Source: Platerodrilus igneus
Lineage: Eukaryota > Arthropoda > Insecta > Coleoptera > Lycidae
Length of the DNA stretch: 64,000 nucleotides
Assembly: GCA_036346225.1 (NCBI GenBank)
Contig: JARFIW010001457.1
Location: 62,001 to 126,000 of the forward strand
Direction of reading: 5' to 3'
Shown: in pieces, positions 32,105-43,288 of the stretch
Position numbering within the stretch: the first letter of the stretch is position 1
Layout: each line of letters begins with the position of its first letter
Translations under genes and position numbers: made by a program
Notes under the pieces: generated by a model
What the model was told of the DNA's origin: nothing
Databases searched by the model: none
What the model saw: the letters and a program-made list of their open reading frames with translations, nothing else

Positions 32105-34861
32105 ATCGCGACAAAGCCACAAAAGAAAAAACTTAAAAAAAGAAAAAGTCTGTTAGCACAGTAACAGCTTAAAATCTAAATCCTAACTACCCTATATAAA
32201 ACCTAACTTAAAACCTACAAAATGTTTATATAAGGCGCCACCTGGTTTTTTGACCGATAACACGTCTACCGAAGTACCAGGAAACGGAATAGGTAGCCCG
32301 ATAGTCTTTGACTACACTAATTATCGACAGCACAAATTTGTCGGGGAGCATGAAACACTACTTAAACTAACACGGGTGCGACAAGTCGCCTAACTATCTA
32401 AACCTATCTAACTAAAGCTAACATAAAAGTTCTTATGTGCAAACACACATGAGTGTTGCATCAAAACTATTCTTCTTTTTGGCAAGAAGTGCCCAAATTT
32501 AAAAATGTTCATAGAGTGAGTCACTCTGCACTCTAGCAAATTTTGTTACTGGTACTTTGGTTTTCCAACGATGCACATTTAAAACTTGTCCATGACACAG
32601 TGTGAATCAACAAATTTACCAAAAGTACCACCTACTAAATCCTTATATGCTAACCTACAAATTACATTGCTCTATCGGGTTAGCTTTTTCACTTAAATAT
32701 CACAAAAAAATAATTCCCACGTCTGGTCATAGATACCACACGTTAGGACGATAAAAAGATAAGGCAAGATCTCAAATTGTTGTTAAAGATAGTGGATAAG
32801 ATAGTGATATTAAGCTTAAATTGTTATCCTCAAAGGTAATGAATAAGATAACGGTATTAAGCTTTAGTTGTTATTTGAGATACTAGATAAGATAACGCGA
32901 TATTAAGCTAAAGTGATTATAAGAGATAGTAGGTAAAGTAACACGAATTTAAACAAAAGTTATTACTAAAGATAACCAGTAAGATAACGCGAAATAACTC
33001 GAAGTTATTCCTAACGGTAGTCGGTAAGATAACAAGAAATTAAACCAAAATTATTACTAACGGTAGTCAGTAAGATAACGATACTAAACTAAAGTTATTA
33101 TTGGAGGTAATCAGTAAGATAACGATATTAAAACTAAGGGTATTATCAAAGATAATAAAGAAGACAAAGGTTTTGGCCTAGTTATTACCCAAGACAATGA
33201 ATAACAACAAATAGAGTGGCTCCAGTAGAACCGTTTAAATGGGATTGACTCTTGCCCTCTAAAAAGAGAAACCCGTGAGGCAGGTCCGTTCACAAGAAAC
33301 AGCACGAGAGACCGGCAAAGACATTTGGGTGCATTCCTGCACCCGGCGATAATTGATATCGGTGAAACAATCACCCGATACCCACACGGTATATAACGAT
33401 ATACAGATATATACACATTCACTCACACATTCACACACTCATACATACCTTCACTGCCAGTGCCCATGCGCTGACAGCGGCACCGCATGACCCCACGAAA
33501 GATTCGCAGAGACATGGTCCAGGTGTCTGTGAAAACCTCCCGCGCAACCACACGGTGACTAACAGAAATGAAAAGGCAGTAGAGAAACAGGAACGGTAAA
33601 AAAGAAGGAGGTTGGTTTTTTGGAATGCATTAGAGGCACTTCCAGGTAGAAGAAAGTAGAGGAAGGGCTCGCATTGAGCAAAAGCGACAGAGAAAAAGGT
33701 GGATAGCAAAGCGATACTCAACCAACCAATGTGGCCAGTAGCTCGGAATGAGGAAACATCATTCTTATGTGGCACACGGGTGTTCCGGGGCAAGAACAGG
33801 TCCACCGAAAGAAGGATAAGGCATAGCGGAGATAGCGGGATAAGAAAAAAAGTATAGTTTTTGGACAAGCGTCCGAGAGAAGGTAGAGAGTTGTCCCTAT
33901 TAAACACAGCGCAGTCTGAAGGACCACCTGCGATATTAATTAGACAAGATAAGGTATGCACATTTTTAAAATTCACTAGACTCCTAAGAGAGCTAGTACG
34001 ATCATTTTCCTAACGAGTACATTGACTACGATAAGAAAATCAGACAAAAGTTGACACGACAACTTAAAAGTATCATTACAGATACAAACACACAAAAACA
34101 ACTGTTTTAAGGTAGTATTTCAAAATGGTAGCACCCTAAACACACAAAAATGCCCAATTATAAGCAGTTAAATACAGGTACACTGTTCCAATATGCCAAA
34201 ACAACCGAGAATTTAATAAGATAACAATAAAAAGCAATAGCACCTCACCACAAAGTTCAATAAAAAACAATGAAAAAAAATGTTTATAAGTTATGTTGAT
34301 TTAATAGAAAAAACAAATAAAGATATAGTATAATGATTTAGTATAATGTGGGCGACAGCAATAATTCAGAAGAAAAACACATGGAATAGACAATCCTAGT
34401 TTTTGCAACTGCGAATATGAACTATTTCTTTCAATGGCATTGACTGCGCATGTTCTATGTGAGCCCAAAGAAGAAAGCATTCACTCAACATCAGCTAAAA
34501 CCAATCATAAAAATTCAATGAGTTATTACAACCAAAGTTACGACAATTACCACACAAAATTAAATGACGTAAGATAAACACTAAAAACCAAATAATATGC
34601 AGTAGGAAAAGTTCGAGGGTTGATTAAATAAAACGACAGAGTTATATTTGGGGGTGTAGACAATGAAGTGATATATAACTAACGGTATGGTCAAGGGAAA
34701 GTCAACCAAAAGAAAAAGATAGCTAATTTAAGGGAAGTAAAGTTAAACGTGTAGGAGGTTATATACTGTACGAGAGAGGGAATAAGTAATTAAAGTTAAC
34801 TAATTGATGGTGAGAACAAAAAATATTAGGTAAATAGTGAGGAGAATAGAACGTGAAAAAC
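32105..34861. other. Non-coding region between LTR and pol of gypsy-2
   Basis: About 2.75 kb without a recognisable gene. Only unremarkable open frames occur (the longest about 180 codons at 33431-33976 on the minus strand, hydrophobic, not recognised). Contains the minisatellite at 32770-33140. The last 160 bp before pol match the start of the window (gypsy-1 3' region). Confidence 0.6.
32770..33140. repeat. Minisatellite of about 60 bp units
   Basis: Six to seven diverged units built around AGTAAGATAACG, TTAAGCTAAAGTTATTA and AAAGATAGT. The copies differ by many substitutions, so the array is old. Confidence 0.8.
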
Positions 34862-37800
34862 TTAACTAGCATTTGGGTCAGCAGAGAATGACTTAAGGTC
34901 TTTAATATGCCACCTGCCTTGGCGTTTTCCTTCAGCATCCTGAAGTTCGTAGATAAGGGGACTAATAACACGAGTGACCTTACAGAGAATGAATTTAGGG
35001 GCTAATTTTGAAGAAAATTTCTTAGATGCATCCGATAAGACATAATTCTTTTTCCAAACTTGTTCGCCCAAGGCGAAGGAAATATTTCGTTTACGTAAGT
35101 TATAATGGTCCTTGCTCTTTTCGTAAGCTTTTAACAAATTTTTTCTAACGTCGTTAAAGATAGAAGGTAATGACTGTTGGTCCTTGTCCCAACGTACTTT
35201 ATCGTCAAATTCAATTACGTTAGTGTCGTCAGGCACTAAACCATAGTAACTCCCATCGATTGGGGTATATCTTCCAAAAACAAGAAATGACGGAGTGAAT
35301 TGGGTTGATTCGTGTTTAGATGTACGCAAAGCTTGAGCAATTTTAAAGATATGTTCATCCTATGTAGTATGGTCTGAATCAATATCGGACGAAATAGCAG
35401 TAATTAAGACTCGATTTACTTTTTCGGTAGGGTTTACTTGGGGATGGTATTTTGCGTTAAACCAAATTTTTTGTACTTTATAACTTTTAACAAAATTCTG
35501 AAAATCTTTAGAGATAAATTGTGCACCATTGTCACAAAGAATAATCTGTGGGACACCAAAGATAAGAAAGACATTTTGTTCTAGGAATTTAATTATAGCA
35601 GCGGAAGTAGCTTTACGTAAGGGTTGCACCATAACAAATTTAGAAAACCAATCGGTAACCACTAAAAGATATTGATTACCTCTTTTCGATCGGGGGAGAG
35701 GTCCTAATAAGTCAAGCGATATTAATTGAAAGGGATAAGATACACGTTTAAAGTTACCCATTAAACCAGGGCGAGCGTCTTGTGAACTCTTATGGGAACC
35801 ACAAATTTTGCAGCTCTTAATATAACGACAAACAGATTGCTTAAGTGTGGGCCAGTAATATAATTCAGATATTTTAGCGAGAGTTTTTGTAACACCAAGG
35901 TGTGCAGCAATGGGATCATCGTGACATAATTTGAACACCTCACTGCGATTTGCAGTGGGCACGACAAGTTTCCATTCAGGGATATTCGATATTTTATGTG
36001 GGGACGAAGATACAAATTTATATAGTCTATTATTAGTTACACGAAATGTAGGAAATTTATCGGGATTGTCAGAAACTTTTTTAATCATATTGAGGTACCA
36101 GGTATCAAGAATTAAATTTGGAAGGTTAAGAGAAACGACATCACGAGATAAGGCATCAGGTACGATATTTAATTTGCTAGGTCTATGCCTAACGTCAAAA
36201 GTAAATTGAGATATACGCAAGTTCCATCTTGCCAAACGACCTGCGGGTTGTTTCAAGTTATTAAGCCACGTGAGTGCTGCACAATCAGTGATTACGGTAA
36301 AGTGTGTACCTTCGACATATCCTCTAAATTTCTCGATGCCAAAGATAACACCCAATAATTCTCGTTCGGTAGCAGAGTATTTTTGTTCGGCAGAAGTTAA
36401 GGCACGACTTGCATAAGCGATTGGATGTTCTAACCCATTGCTTACCTGGAATAACATTGCACCTAAGCCAGTAAGTGAGGCATCGGTTTGTATATAAAAC
36501 TTTTCATCGAATTTGGGTGAGATTAAGATAGGTGCTGAAGTGATTAACGTTTTAATTTGTTCGAAAGCCTGTTGGGATTCTAAATTCCACTCGATAGTTT
36601 GGGATTTCTTTTTATTTTTAATTAAAGCGGTAATGGGTGCAGATATAGTTGAAAGATTGGGTAGAAAGATGCGATAATAGCTAATCATTCCAATTAAACG
36701 TTTGATTTCGGTAACGGTTTTAGGTGTTTTAAATTTAGTAATAGCGTCGACTTTAGCAGGATCTGCTCGTAGGCCAGTCCCATCGATAATAAAACCAAGA
36801 AATGTAAAGGATGAGCAACAAAATTGAGACTTTTCCCAGTTTATCTTAAAACCTGCTGCATTCAAGCGTTCTGCAACCTCATTTAATGTAGCGATATGTT
36901 CATCAAAAGAACTTGAGATAACTAAGATATCATCCAAAAATACAAAGGCACGTTCTTGATGTAAAATAGGACCTAACGTTTGATCCATAGTACGTTGTAA
37001 AGTTTGTGGAGCGTTACAGAGACCAAATGGCAAAAAATTATATTCGAAAAGACCTCGGCCTGGAACACAAAAAGCAGTATTTTTGACGAGAAGATAGGTC
37101 GAGAGGTATCTGATAAAAAGCTTGTCTAAGGTCGATAGATGAGATAAATTTTGCGTTTCGAAGCCGGCTTAAAATAGTCAGTTCTAGGTAGAGGATAAGC
37201 GTCAGAAACAGTCACGGAATTCAGCTTTCTGCCATCAAAACAGACACGCCATTCGTCATTCTTTTTCCGGACTAATAATACGGGAGACGTCCAAGGGGAA
37301 TTTGAGGAAGAGATAACACCAGATTCTAACATTTTGTCTATTTCAGCATGTAAATGCTTTTGTAAAGCAGGCGATAACGGATATTGACGTTGCTTAAAAG
37401 GGAGGGCATCACCTGTAGAGATAACGTGTGTTGCCGTTGTAACACAACCAAGTTCGGAGGTATTAAGTTTGCGAAATTTGTCGATTGTAGTGTTAAGAGT
37501 TACATTTTGGGAATCAGTAAGAGAAATTTTGTTAGATATTCCTGTAGATGCACAAGAATTCGTTTTAAGAGAGGTTTGCCATGAAAAATCCTGGAAATAA
37601 AGTGACAAATTAAAAAGTTTACAGAAATCCACACCTAATAGGAAAGGATAAGCTAATGCAGGCACAATCAAAAATAAAACGTCACATTCAAGAGATTCTA
37701 CTCGAATTTTTAACTTAAGGGAACCGGTTACATGTATTTGATTATCGTCAGCTAAGTTTATGGAAGTTTTTTCGGGAATAATTTGAATATTAATATTTTG

Positions 37801-37940
37801 TTTAGATAATTGATGTAAACCTTCGTTATTTATAAGGAAGCATGAGGAACCTGTGTCCAATAAAGCAATTACATTTAAGGAACCTATTGAAATAGATAAG
37901 TGTGGACAATTATCGAAGGGTTTTTTAACAAGTTGTGAAA
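34862..37940 (-). pseudogene. gypsy-2 pol, three lesions
   Basis: Same domains as gypsy-1 Pol: LDTGSSCFLI protease, FLDDILV RT, RNase H, integrase with ILCDNGAQF. Lesions relative to gypsy-1: a TGG to TAG stop near 35360 in the integrase; a one-base insertion near 37078 (TATTTTTGAC against TTTTTTGAC) upstream of the RT palm; and a two-base deletion near 37172. The region upstream of the protease ends at 37940. Confidence 0.92.
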
Positions 37941-38257
37941 CTTTATTTGAAACTGATACAGCCCTTTTTTTTCGGGTATCAAGAGCTCAGAGAGGTTGCA
38001 GGACAAATTCGCGACTTAATACACAGCATCCGGCAACCCTTCACGATATGTGACCATTTAAATATACGATTCGCATATCATCTAAAGGGGCGAAAGCGAC
38101 AGACGTGTGCGTTTATTGGAGATCGCACGTTTACAGAGTTAAGCACCTCTCACTCTGGTCAGTACTTGGGTGGGTGGACCCTGTTTTTTTTTTTTTAGCA
38201 ACGTACCTATACATATAGCAGTTGCAGGGCCGTGTAGTATATCTCGACATGGAAGTA
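37941..38257 (+). repeat. Second copy of 5S downstream spacer
   Basis: Matches 28010-28213, which starts 76 bp after the end of 5S gene 1, starting CTTTATTTGAAACTGATAC and ending CGACATGGAAGTA. It differs by an insertion of about 105 bp at 38079-38183. The junction with gypsy-2 at 37938-37941 is abrupt. Confidence 0.88.
38079..38183 (+). pseudogene. 5S-rRNA-like sequence inserted in the spacer (5S-derived SINE or pseudogene)
   Basis: The 3' half keeps the 5S internal promoter pattern (AGTTAAGCACC, then GGTCAGTACTTGGGTGGGTG), followed by a run of T. The 5' half does not match 5S. It is absent from the homologous spacer at 28010-28213, so it was inserted. It may be a SINE3-type element with a 5S head, or a processed 5S relative. 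Confidence 0.6.
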
Positions 38258-38368
38258 TGTTTTGTTTACTTTGAAAAACATGTACTGAAGTGATCCACTT
38301 GTCATTCAAACATTCTGATATGTTATTGAATCGTGGCTCGGCATGAGACGTGTGAATATGGAATGTTT

Positions 38369-38821
38369 TTAATTGCTCCACACGGCAGGTAGTACATGGT
38401 GTACTGTAAATTCATTATGAAGACTTGATGCACAAGAAAATCTAGAGCTAATTATTTCATCGTGATTAACAGATAAGGAGCACTGACATGGTAAATGAAA
38501 TTGTAGGGCGCCTGGGTGTCCATATACAGAGTCACCCAACGTGTATGATTGATTAACACGGTTTATGGTTGTCTTGCGTTGTGGATGTGTTAATATAAAC
38601 ACGTCATCTTTAATCTCAGAAATGGCCATACCTTTAGAGCTGTGGCATCGAAATGAACAATGTTCTCCTAATTCTTCACCTTTTTTACCTATATTAGTTC
38701 CTGCAAATAATTTATACCTTGAGTGCATCACAGTTTTAAGTTCCACTAATAAGTTATTACCTTCAATATATAAATGTTTCTGCCCCATCTTACATTCCCG
38801 TAAACGCCGCACAAGCGACAC
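38369..38821 (-). CDS. Unrecognised ORF fragment with paired cysteines
   Basis: 150 codons with no clear ATG start (GTG at the listed edge). The sequence is not low-complexity and has Cys-rich segments (CSFRCHSS, FHLPCQCSL, FSCASS), so it looks like a real protein fragment, for example a secreted or glycoprotein ectodomain. I cannot name the family. It follows the end of the 5S spacer copy and stops before a tryptophan-rich end (PAVWSN). A fragment of a virus-derived or transposon envelope gene is possible but unsupported here. Confidence 0.35.
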   Translation of the reverse strand: MSLVRRLRECKMGQKHLYIEGNNLLVELKTVMHSRYKLFAGTNIGKKGEELGEHCSFRCHSSKGMAISEIKDDVFILTHPQRKTTINRVNQSYTLGDSVYGHPGALQFHLPCQCSLSVNHDEIISSRFSCASSLHNEFTVHHVLPAVWSN

Positions 38822-39560
38822 AAAAGACAGTTGGTAACGATATTACCAAATGTTAAAATCGACGCTCAAATTTCGATGACGTCACACAATAAGCAAATTA
38901 TGGCACGTAATTTTTAAATTTCTAAAATATATTATAAAACCTACGCGGGGTACTTACGTGAATAGGTAAAGCTTCCTATGGAATTACTTCCTGATGGCGG
39001 CTCGTGGCTTCCTTCAGGATTATCTTATAATGGCGACTGCGGGGCCCCCTTCAGGATTATTTCATGATGGTTTTCGGGCCGTGGATTTTCTACCAGGTTG
39101 TATCCAGATTCGTCGTCTTCTTTCTATGTAGGGAACGATAAGGAACGGGTTGAGGAACGACAATCAAACGGCGAAGGGAATCTACATAATACAAAGATAC
39201 GATATGATACCAGACCAACTGCCCTTCTTCCACGTTCAAAGGCAAGTCCCTCAATTTGCGGAAATTTCCCACTTTTTCTTCCCCCACACGCGTCGGCGCG
39301 AAATTCGTGCAACGCACTTCTGAAGTGGCGGAAATACGCGCAACAAGTCTTTTAAATTTATGTCTGGTGCCAAAATTTTTGGCACGTAACAACCAACCAA
39401 TCTTCCTTAAACTGAAATACAAAACTATGCAAATAGTGGTGAATGGTCTTGTCATTCTTTCCACCTACTCCACTAACCGGTATTTTCATGTACTCATCGC
39501 GGTTCAGTATCACATCGTTTGTTATCACTACTTTGTATTCGTTATTACGTTTGTCTAATT
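38822..39560. other. Non-coding, unassigned
   Basis: About 740 bp with no supported gene. It has short GGATTATxTxATxATGG repeats around 39015-39080. Short overlapping frames on both strands at 39090-39460 look like chance. Confidence 0.5.
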
Positions 39561-41090
39561 CTGTAGCCTTGTCTAAATGATAAACATTAAACTCTGGTAT
39601 TTCTGCACTGAAATATGCGTCTACACTATTTCCATTTCCATTAGTAAATAAAGATAACTTGTTTTCCTCGAAATCTAACCATTCTTGGTGACATTTAAAA
39701 ACTGGATTCCCAATATTATATCACTGGGCAAGTTCTGGATCACTAGCGCCTGTACTCTAATTGGTATATTATTTATACATACTTTTAACTCTATCTGTCC
39801 TAAAACGAGGATTTTCGTATTGTTGGTTGACGATAAATTAATCTTTGCTGTCTTGTTTATAAAAATGTTCTACAAAACCTAGCTGAAGTGATATTGAATG
39901 AACAACCAGTATCTACTATAATAGAACAGGGGTTAGTATTAATTCCCACGGCAATTGTAACTATATTATTATTGTGCCCCTTTTTACTTGGAATCACGGA
40001 ATTAATAGTATTTACTGGGGAAACAGGGCTATTTTTAAATTCATACTTAACTCTACGACTGTCTACAAAATACTTTCTATATGGTTCACGACTATTGTAG
40101 TGTGTTTTCTTCTTACGTTGTACCTTGTCTACTGGTTTGGCGTTCGTCTAAAAAACAACGCATCTTTCCGCGCTTGGGGAACAACTTCTTCTGTTGAAAT
40201 TGCTTTGTGGAAATACTTTTGGCACCCTTTCGACAATGGCCGTATAGGTACAAGTTGCAAAAAAATGTCCCTTGCGCCCACACTTTTAACACCTTGGTTT
40301 GGTGTTCCATGTTCGTGGCTGTGGGTTTCGTGCATAATAATTGTTTCCTGTGCCACGATTACTCTGCTCGATTGGTCGTCTATATCTATCGTTCCTAAAA
40401 GTATTTTGTGGCTTGTACTCCCGCTTAAAAAATTGTCATGTGTATCGTGTACTCTGTCTGTCCTATTCAGTTTTCTGTTGTCCTGGTTTTTTTAGCTATT
40501 AACATCGATGATGTTTCATAGGTCAAGGCAACCTTTAAAGAATTTTGTTGACTATCCGCTAAATGATACACAATTTCTTTTAAACGTTCCTCAGTTATAT
40601 CTGCATTAGCCGCCAAAATTAAAAATGTGTTTCTTAGACTTGGTAATAATCCTGCTTCAAAAAATTCTCTAAATTTTTGTATACCTAATGGAGGGTTTAA
40701 TTGATTAGCAATATTCCACAAATCGAAATAAAAGTTAACTGCAGTTTCTCCTGACATTTGTTTTCTAGTTCTTAATTTAGCTCTGACTGTTCTATATATG
40801 CTAGAACCACCAAAATAATTTAATAAATCTGTCTTTATTTCGTCCCATGTTCCTGTAGTATTGTTCGGGTCAAAAATATTTTTGATACCACCTACTTGCA
40901 CTATCTTTTAAAAATCGTCCTAAGTACTGAATCTTAGCTGCTGCATTCCAATGATTTGAAAATGAACAACGTTTAAAATCATCAATAAAAGTAAGGCAAT
41001 TTGATCTACCGGCTATGATTGCGTCGCACGACAAGAATAAAGGTAAAATAGGAGTTGTTGCCACAGATCCTAATTCTGCAATTAATTGTT
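39560..41090 (-). pseudogene. Decayed gag-protease remnant of an LTR retrotransposon
   Basis: Gag pieces at 40870-41064 (AAAKIQYLGRFLKDSASRWY) and 40467-40901 (WDEIKTDLLNYFGG, ETAVNFYFDLWNIANQLNP, FFEAGLLPSLRNTF), in two frames. A zinc knuckle follows at 40250-40291 (C-*-K-C-G-R-K-G-H-F-F-A-T-C) with a stop codon inside. The protease motif IIVDTGCSFNITSAR lies at about 39878-39922. So gag, knuckle and protease are in the right order but broken several times. No RT was seen downstream. It is unlike gypsy-1 Gag. Confidence 0.8.
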
Positions 41091-41556
41091 CTATTTGTCA
41101 TGGCTGTTTTATTTTCAGTCGTTTTGTAGGTATTAGTAATACCACCTATTTGCTGTAATGATATCTGAGTTGTGGTTGATTGCCACTGATGAGTGATGTT
41201 GTGGACGCGTTTTTATTTATTTCTGAAGGTTTTCGTATAAACTAATTTGTTAAAACCATGGTAAATTGACGCTAATGTAAAAACCAGTTTGAAGGGATAC
41301 CCAAAAATTAGATGTAGTGTGCAAAGATACTTTAAGGAGAAAAATACCTATCAAAGTTTTTAAATGTTTATGAATTTCAAGTAAAAGTAGGAGCAGATCA
41401 TTAACTAACATCTTTTAACAACGACTTTTACATCCAGATGATTAGAAACATAAAGCCCAAGTGCTTTTAGAAGCGTTTTGAAGTTGTGATGATTCAGAAC
41501 CACTTAGAATACATGTAGATCACTTAAAATATTCTGATTATTACCTGTTATTGACA
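41091..41556. other. Non-coding, unassigned
   Basis: AT-rich sequence before the first GC-rich repeat; nothing recognisable. Confidence 0.5.
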
Positions 41557-41880
41557 CTAACCTGATGCCACTGTGAGTGCTCACCAGGCCGCTCATCGAG
41601 CGAACGGTCGCCAAGCGACCGCTTACCAAGCGGCCGTTCGCCAAGCTGCCGTTCGCCACGTGGCCGCTCGCCGAACGAACGCTCGTCGAGCGGACGCTCG
41701 TAATTATTCGATAAAATATACCTACATTAAATGAGCGACGGCCCGCTCCACGTCCCGCTCATCGGCCGGCGCCACTGCCCGTGCCACGGCCCGCACCACG
41801 ACGTCGCCTTAACCAGCGTCCCCTCCCCGCAAACTCTATCCCTTGTTGTTCCTAAACATATAATATAAAAATAACATGGA
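41557..41880. repeat. GC-rich palindromic repeat, copy 1
   Basis: Starts CTAACCTGATGCCACTGTGAG. Its core is made of short alternating blocks such as CGCTCGCCAAGCGGCCGTTCG that pair with each other, then an AT-rich bridge (ATTCGATAAAATATACCTAC), then GAGCGACGGCCCGCTCC. Strongly different in base composition from its surroundings. Confidence 0.85.
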
Positions 41881-42208
41881 TGTATAAACAATATCACGAA
41901 CTAACTTGATGCCACTATGAGTGCTAACAAGGCCGCTCATCGAGCGAACGCTCGCCAAGCGGCTGTTCGCCAAGCGGCCGTTCGCCAAACGGCCGTTCCC
42001 CAAGTGGCCGCTCGCCGAACGAACGCTCGTCGAGCGGACGCTCGTATTATTCGATAAAATATACCTACATTAAATGAGCGACGGCCCGCTCCACGGCCCG
42101 CTCCTCGTCCGGCGCCACTGCCCGCGCCACGACGTCGCCTTAACCAACGTCCCCTCCCCGCAAACGCTATTCCTTGTTCCTAAACATATAATATAAAAAT
42201 AACATGGA
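41881..42208. repeat. GC-rich palindromic repeat, copy 2 (tandem)
   Basis: Direct tandem copy of 41557-41880 (period about 330-350 bp), including the linker TGGATGTATAAACAATATCA and the shared end ATAATATAAAAATAACATGGA. Confidence 0.88.
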
Positions 42209-42473
42209 TGTTATTTATTTTTTTATTTTTAAATCTAACATTCTAGTCGTCTGTCATCTGACATTTTAGACAGACCTGTTTTCCCCCATTGTAACCTGTG
42301 CTTGATTACTATCATTTTTGTACGGATTGTGTTTGGGTGTTTTTCTTTGTTGTGTATAATTGAGTAAGTGTCGATGTTTGTGTGTGCTTATGTGTGTGCG
42401 CTAGTGTGTTTTATTGTGTTGGTTAATTGTTGTATTTATTGTTGATGTTGTTTCTACGTTATACCTTCGCTCT

Positions 42474-42810
42474 TGACCAGGACCATCGGCAGCCGGAAAT
42501 CCCAGTCTTGAGGAAAGGCGTCCCGCAGAATTTGTACCCTTTGTCCGGACCATCGGCAGCCGGAAATCCGGATTATTGAGGGGCACACTTTGTGTTTGTA
42601 TGTGTTGTATTGGTGTGTATGGGTTTGCTTTTTGTGTTTGTAGTTGTGGTGGTGTTGGTGTTGTTTCTGCTTCGTGCTCTCGCTCTCTGTCCAGGACCAT
42701 CGGCAGCCGGAAATCCCAGGCTTCGAGAAAAAGCATTACGCAGAATTTGTACTCTTCGATCTGGACCATCGGCAGCCGGAAATCCAGATTAATGAAGGGC
42801 ACATTTGTTT
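42474..42810 (+). repeat. Tandem repeat with four copies of a conserved motif
   Basis: Two units of about 212 bp, each with two copies of ACCATCGGCAGCCGGAAATC (near 42481, 42550, 42694 and 42769). The spacing inside a unit is about 70-75 bp, and between them a less conserved CGCAGAATTTGTAC stretch. The motif is nearly invariant while the rest varies. Confidence 0.88.

Positions 42811-42813
<3 letters not shown>

Positions 42814-42860
<47 letters not shown>
42814..42860 (+). repeat. (TG)n microsatellite
   Basis: More than 20 TG units with few interruptions, followed by TG-rich DNA to about 42905, next to the 3' side of the R1-clade element. Confidence 0.9.
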
Positions 42861-42865
<5 letters not shown>

Positions 42866-43288
42866 GTGTGTTTGTGTTTACGCTCGTGTTTGTGTGGTTG
42901 TGTGTTCGTTTTCCAAAAGATTAATTTCTTTTATGCATGTTTGAATGGTACAGGTTACAGTCGGGTGGAAATAAATACTTCAATTTGACATTTTGTTGCC
43001 TCAATTACTGTTACTTTTGATTTCATACAGTGGTGTTAGCGTAAAAGTTCCTATTCTACTACTTATCCTAAAACTTAGCCTAACTTAATACTAATGTTAG
43101 TCCTTATTGCTAGAGACATAATTGGTCGGTAGGTTTTGATTGGGTTTGAGTACCTTCTTCGGTCTTCGAGAGCTAATGTTCTCGGAATTTCCAGAAGACG
43201 GACTCTGGCGTCGGGGGTGCATCCCCCGGGATCCTAGAGCAGTTGTTCCTTGGTGTTTCAGTTTGGTATGTACGATTGCGTGCCGTTT

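Larger units (their letters stand above)
31316..37940 (-). mobile_element. gypsy-2, truncated Ty3/gypsy copy (5' LTR, leader and gag missing)
   Basis: The pol region (34862-37940) is nearly identical to gypsy-1. The copy stops dead at about 37940 within the gag-pol overlap region, and 5S spacer follows. The stretch 32105-34861 would be the 3' non-coding region if the LTR at 31316-32104 belongs to it. The window holds no other copy of that region to confirm this. Confidence 0.75.

Noticed and set aside
33431..33976. Hydrophobic 181-codon frame as a gypsy envelope gene
   Set aside because: No signal of an envelope (no furin-type site, no Cys pattern) and overlapping open frames of similar length; treated as chance.
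42474..42810. Regularly spaced short repeats as a CRISPR array
   Set aside because: Eukaryotic context, only four copies, uneven spacing (about 70, 144 and 75) and two nested unit sizes; it is a tandem repeat.
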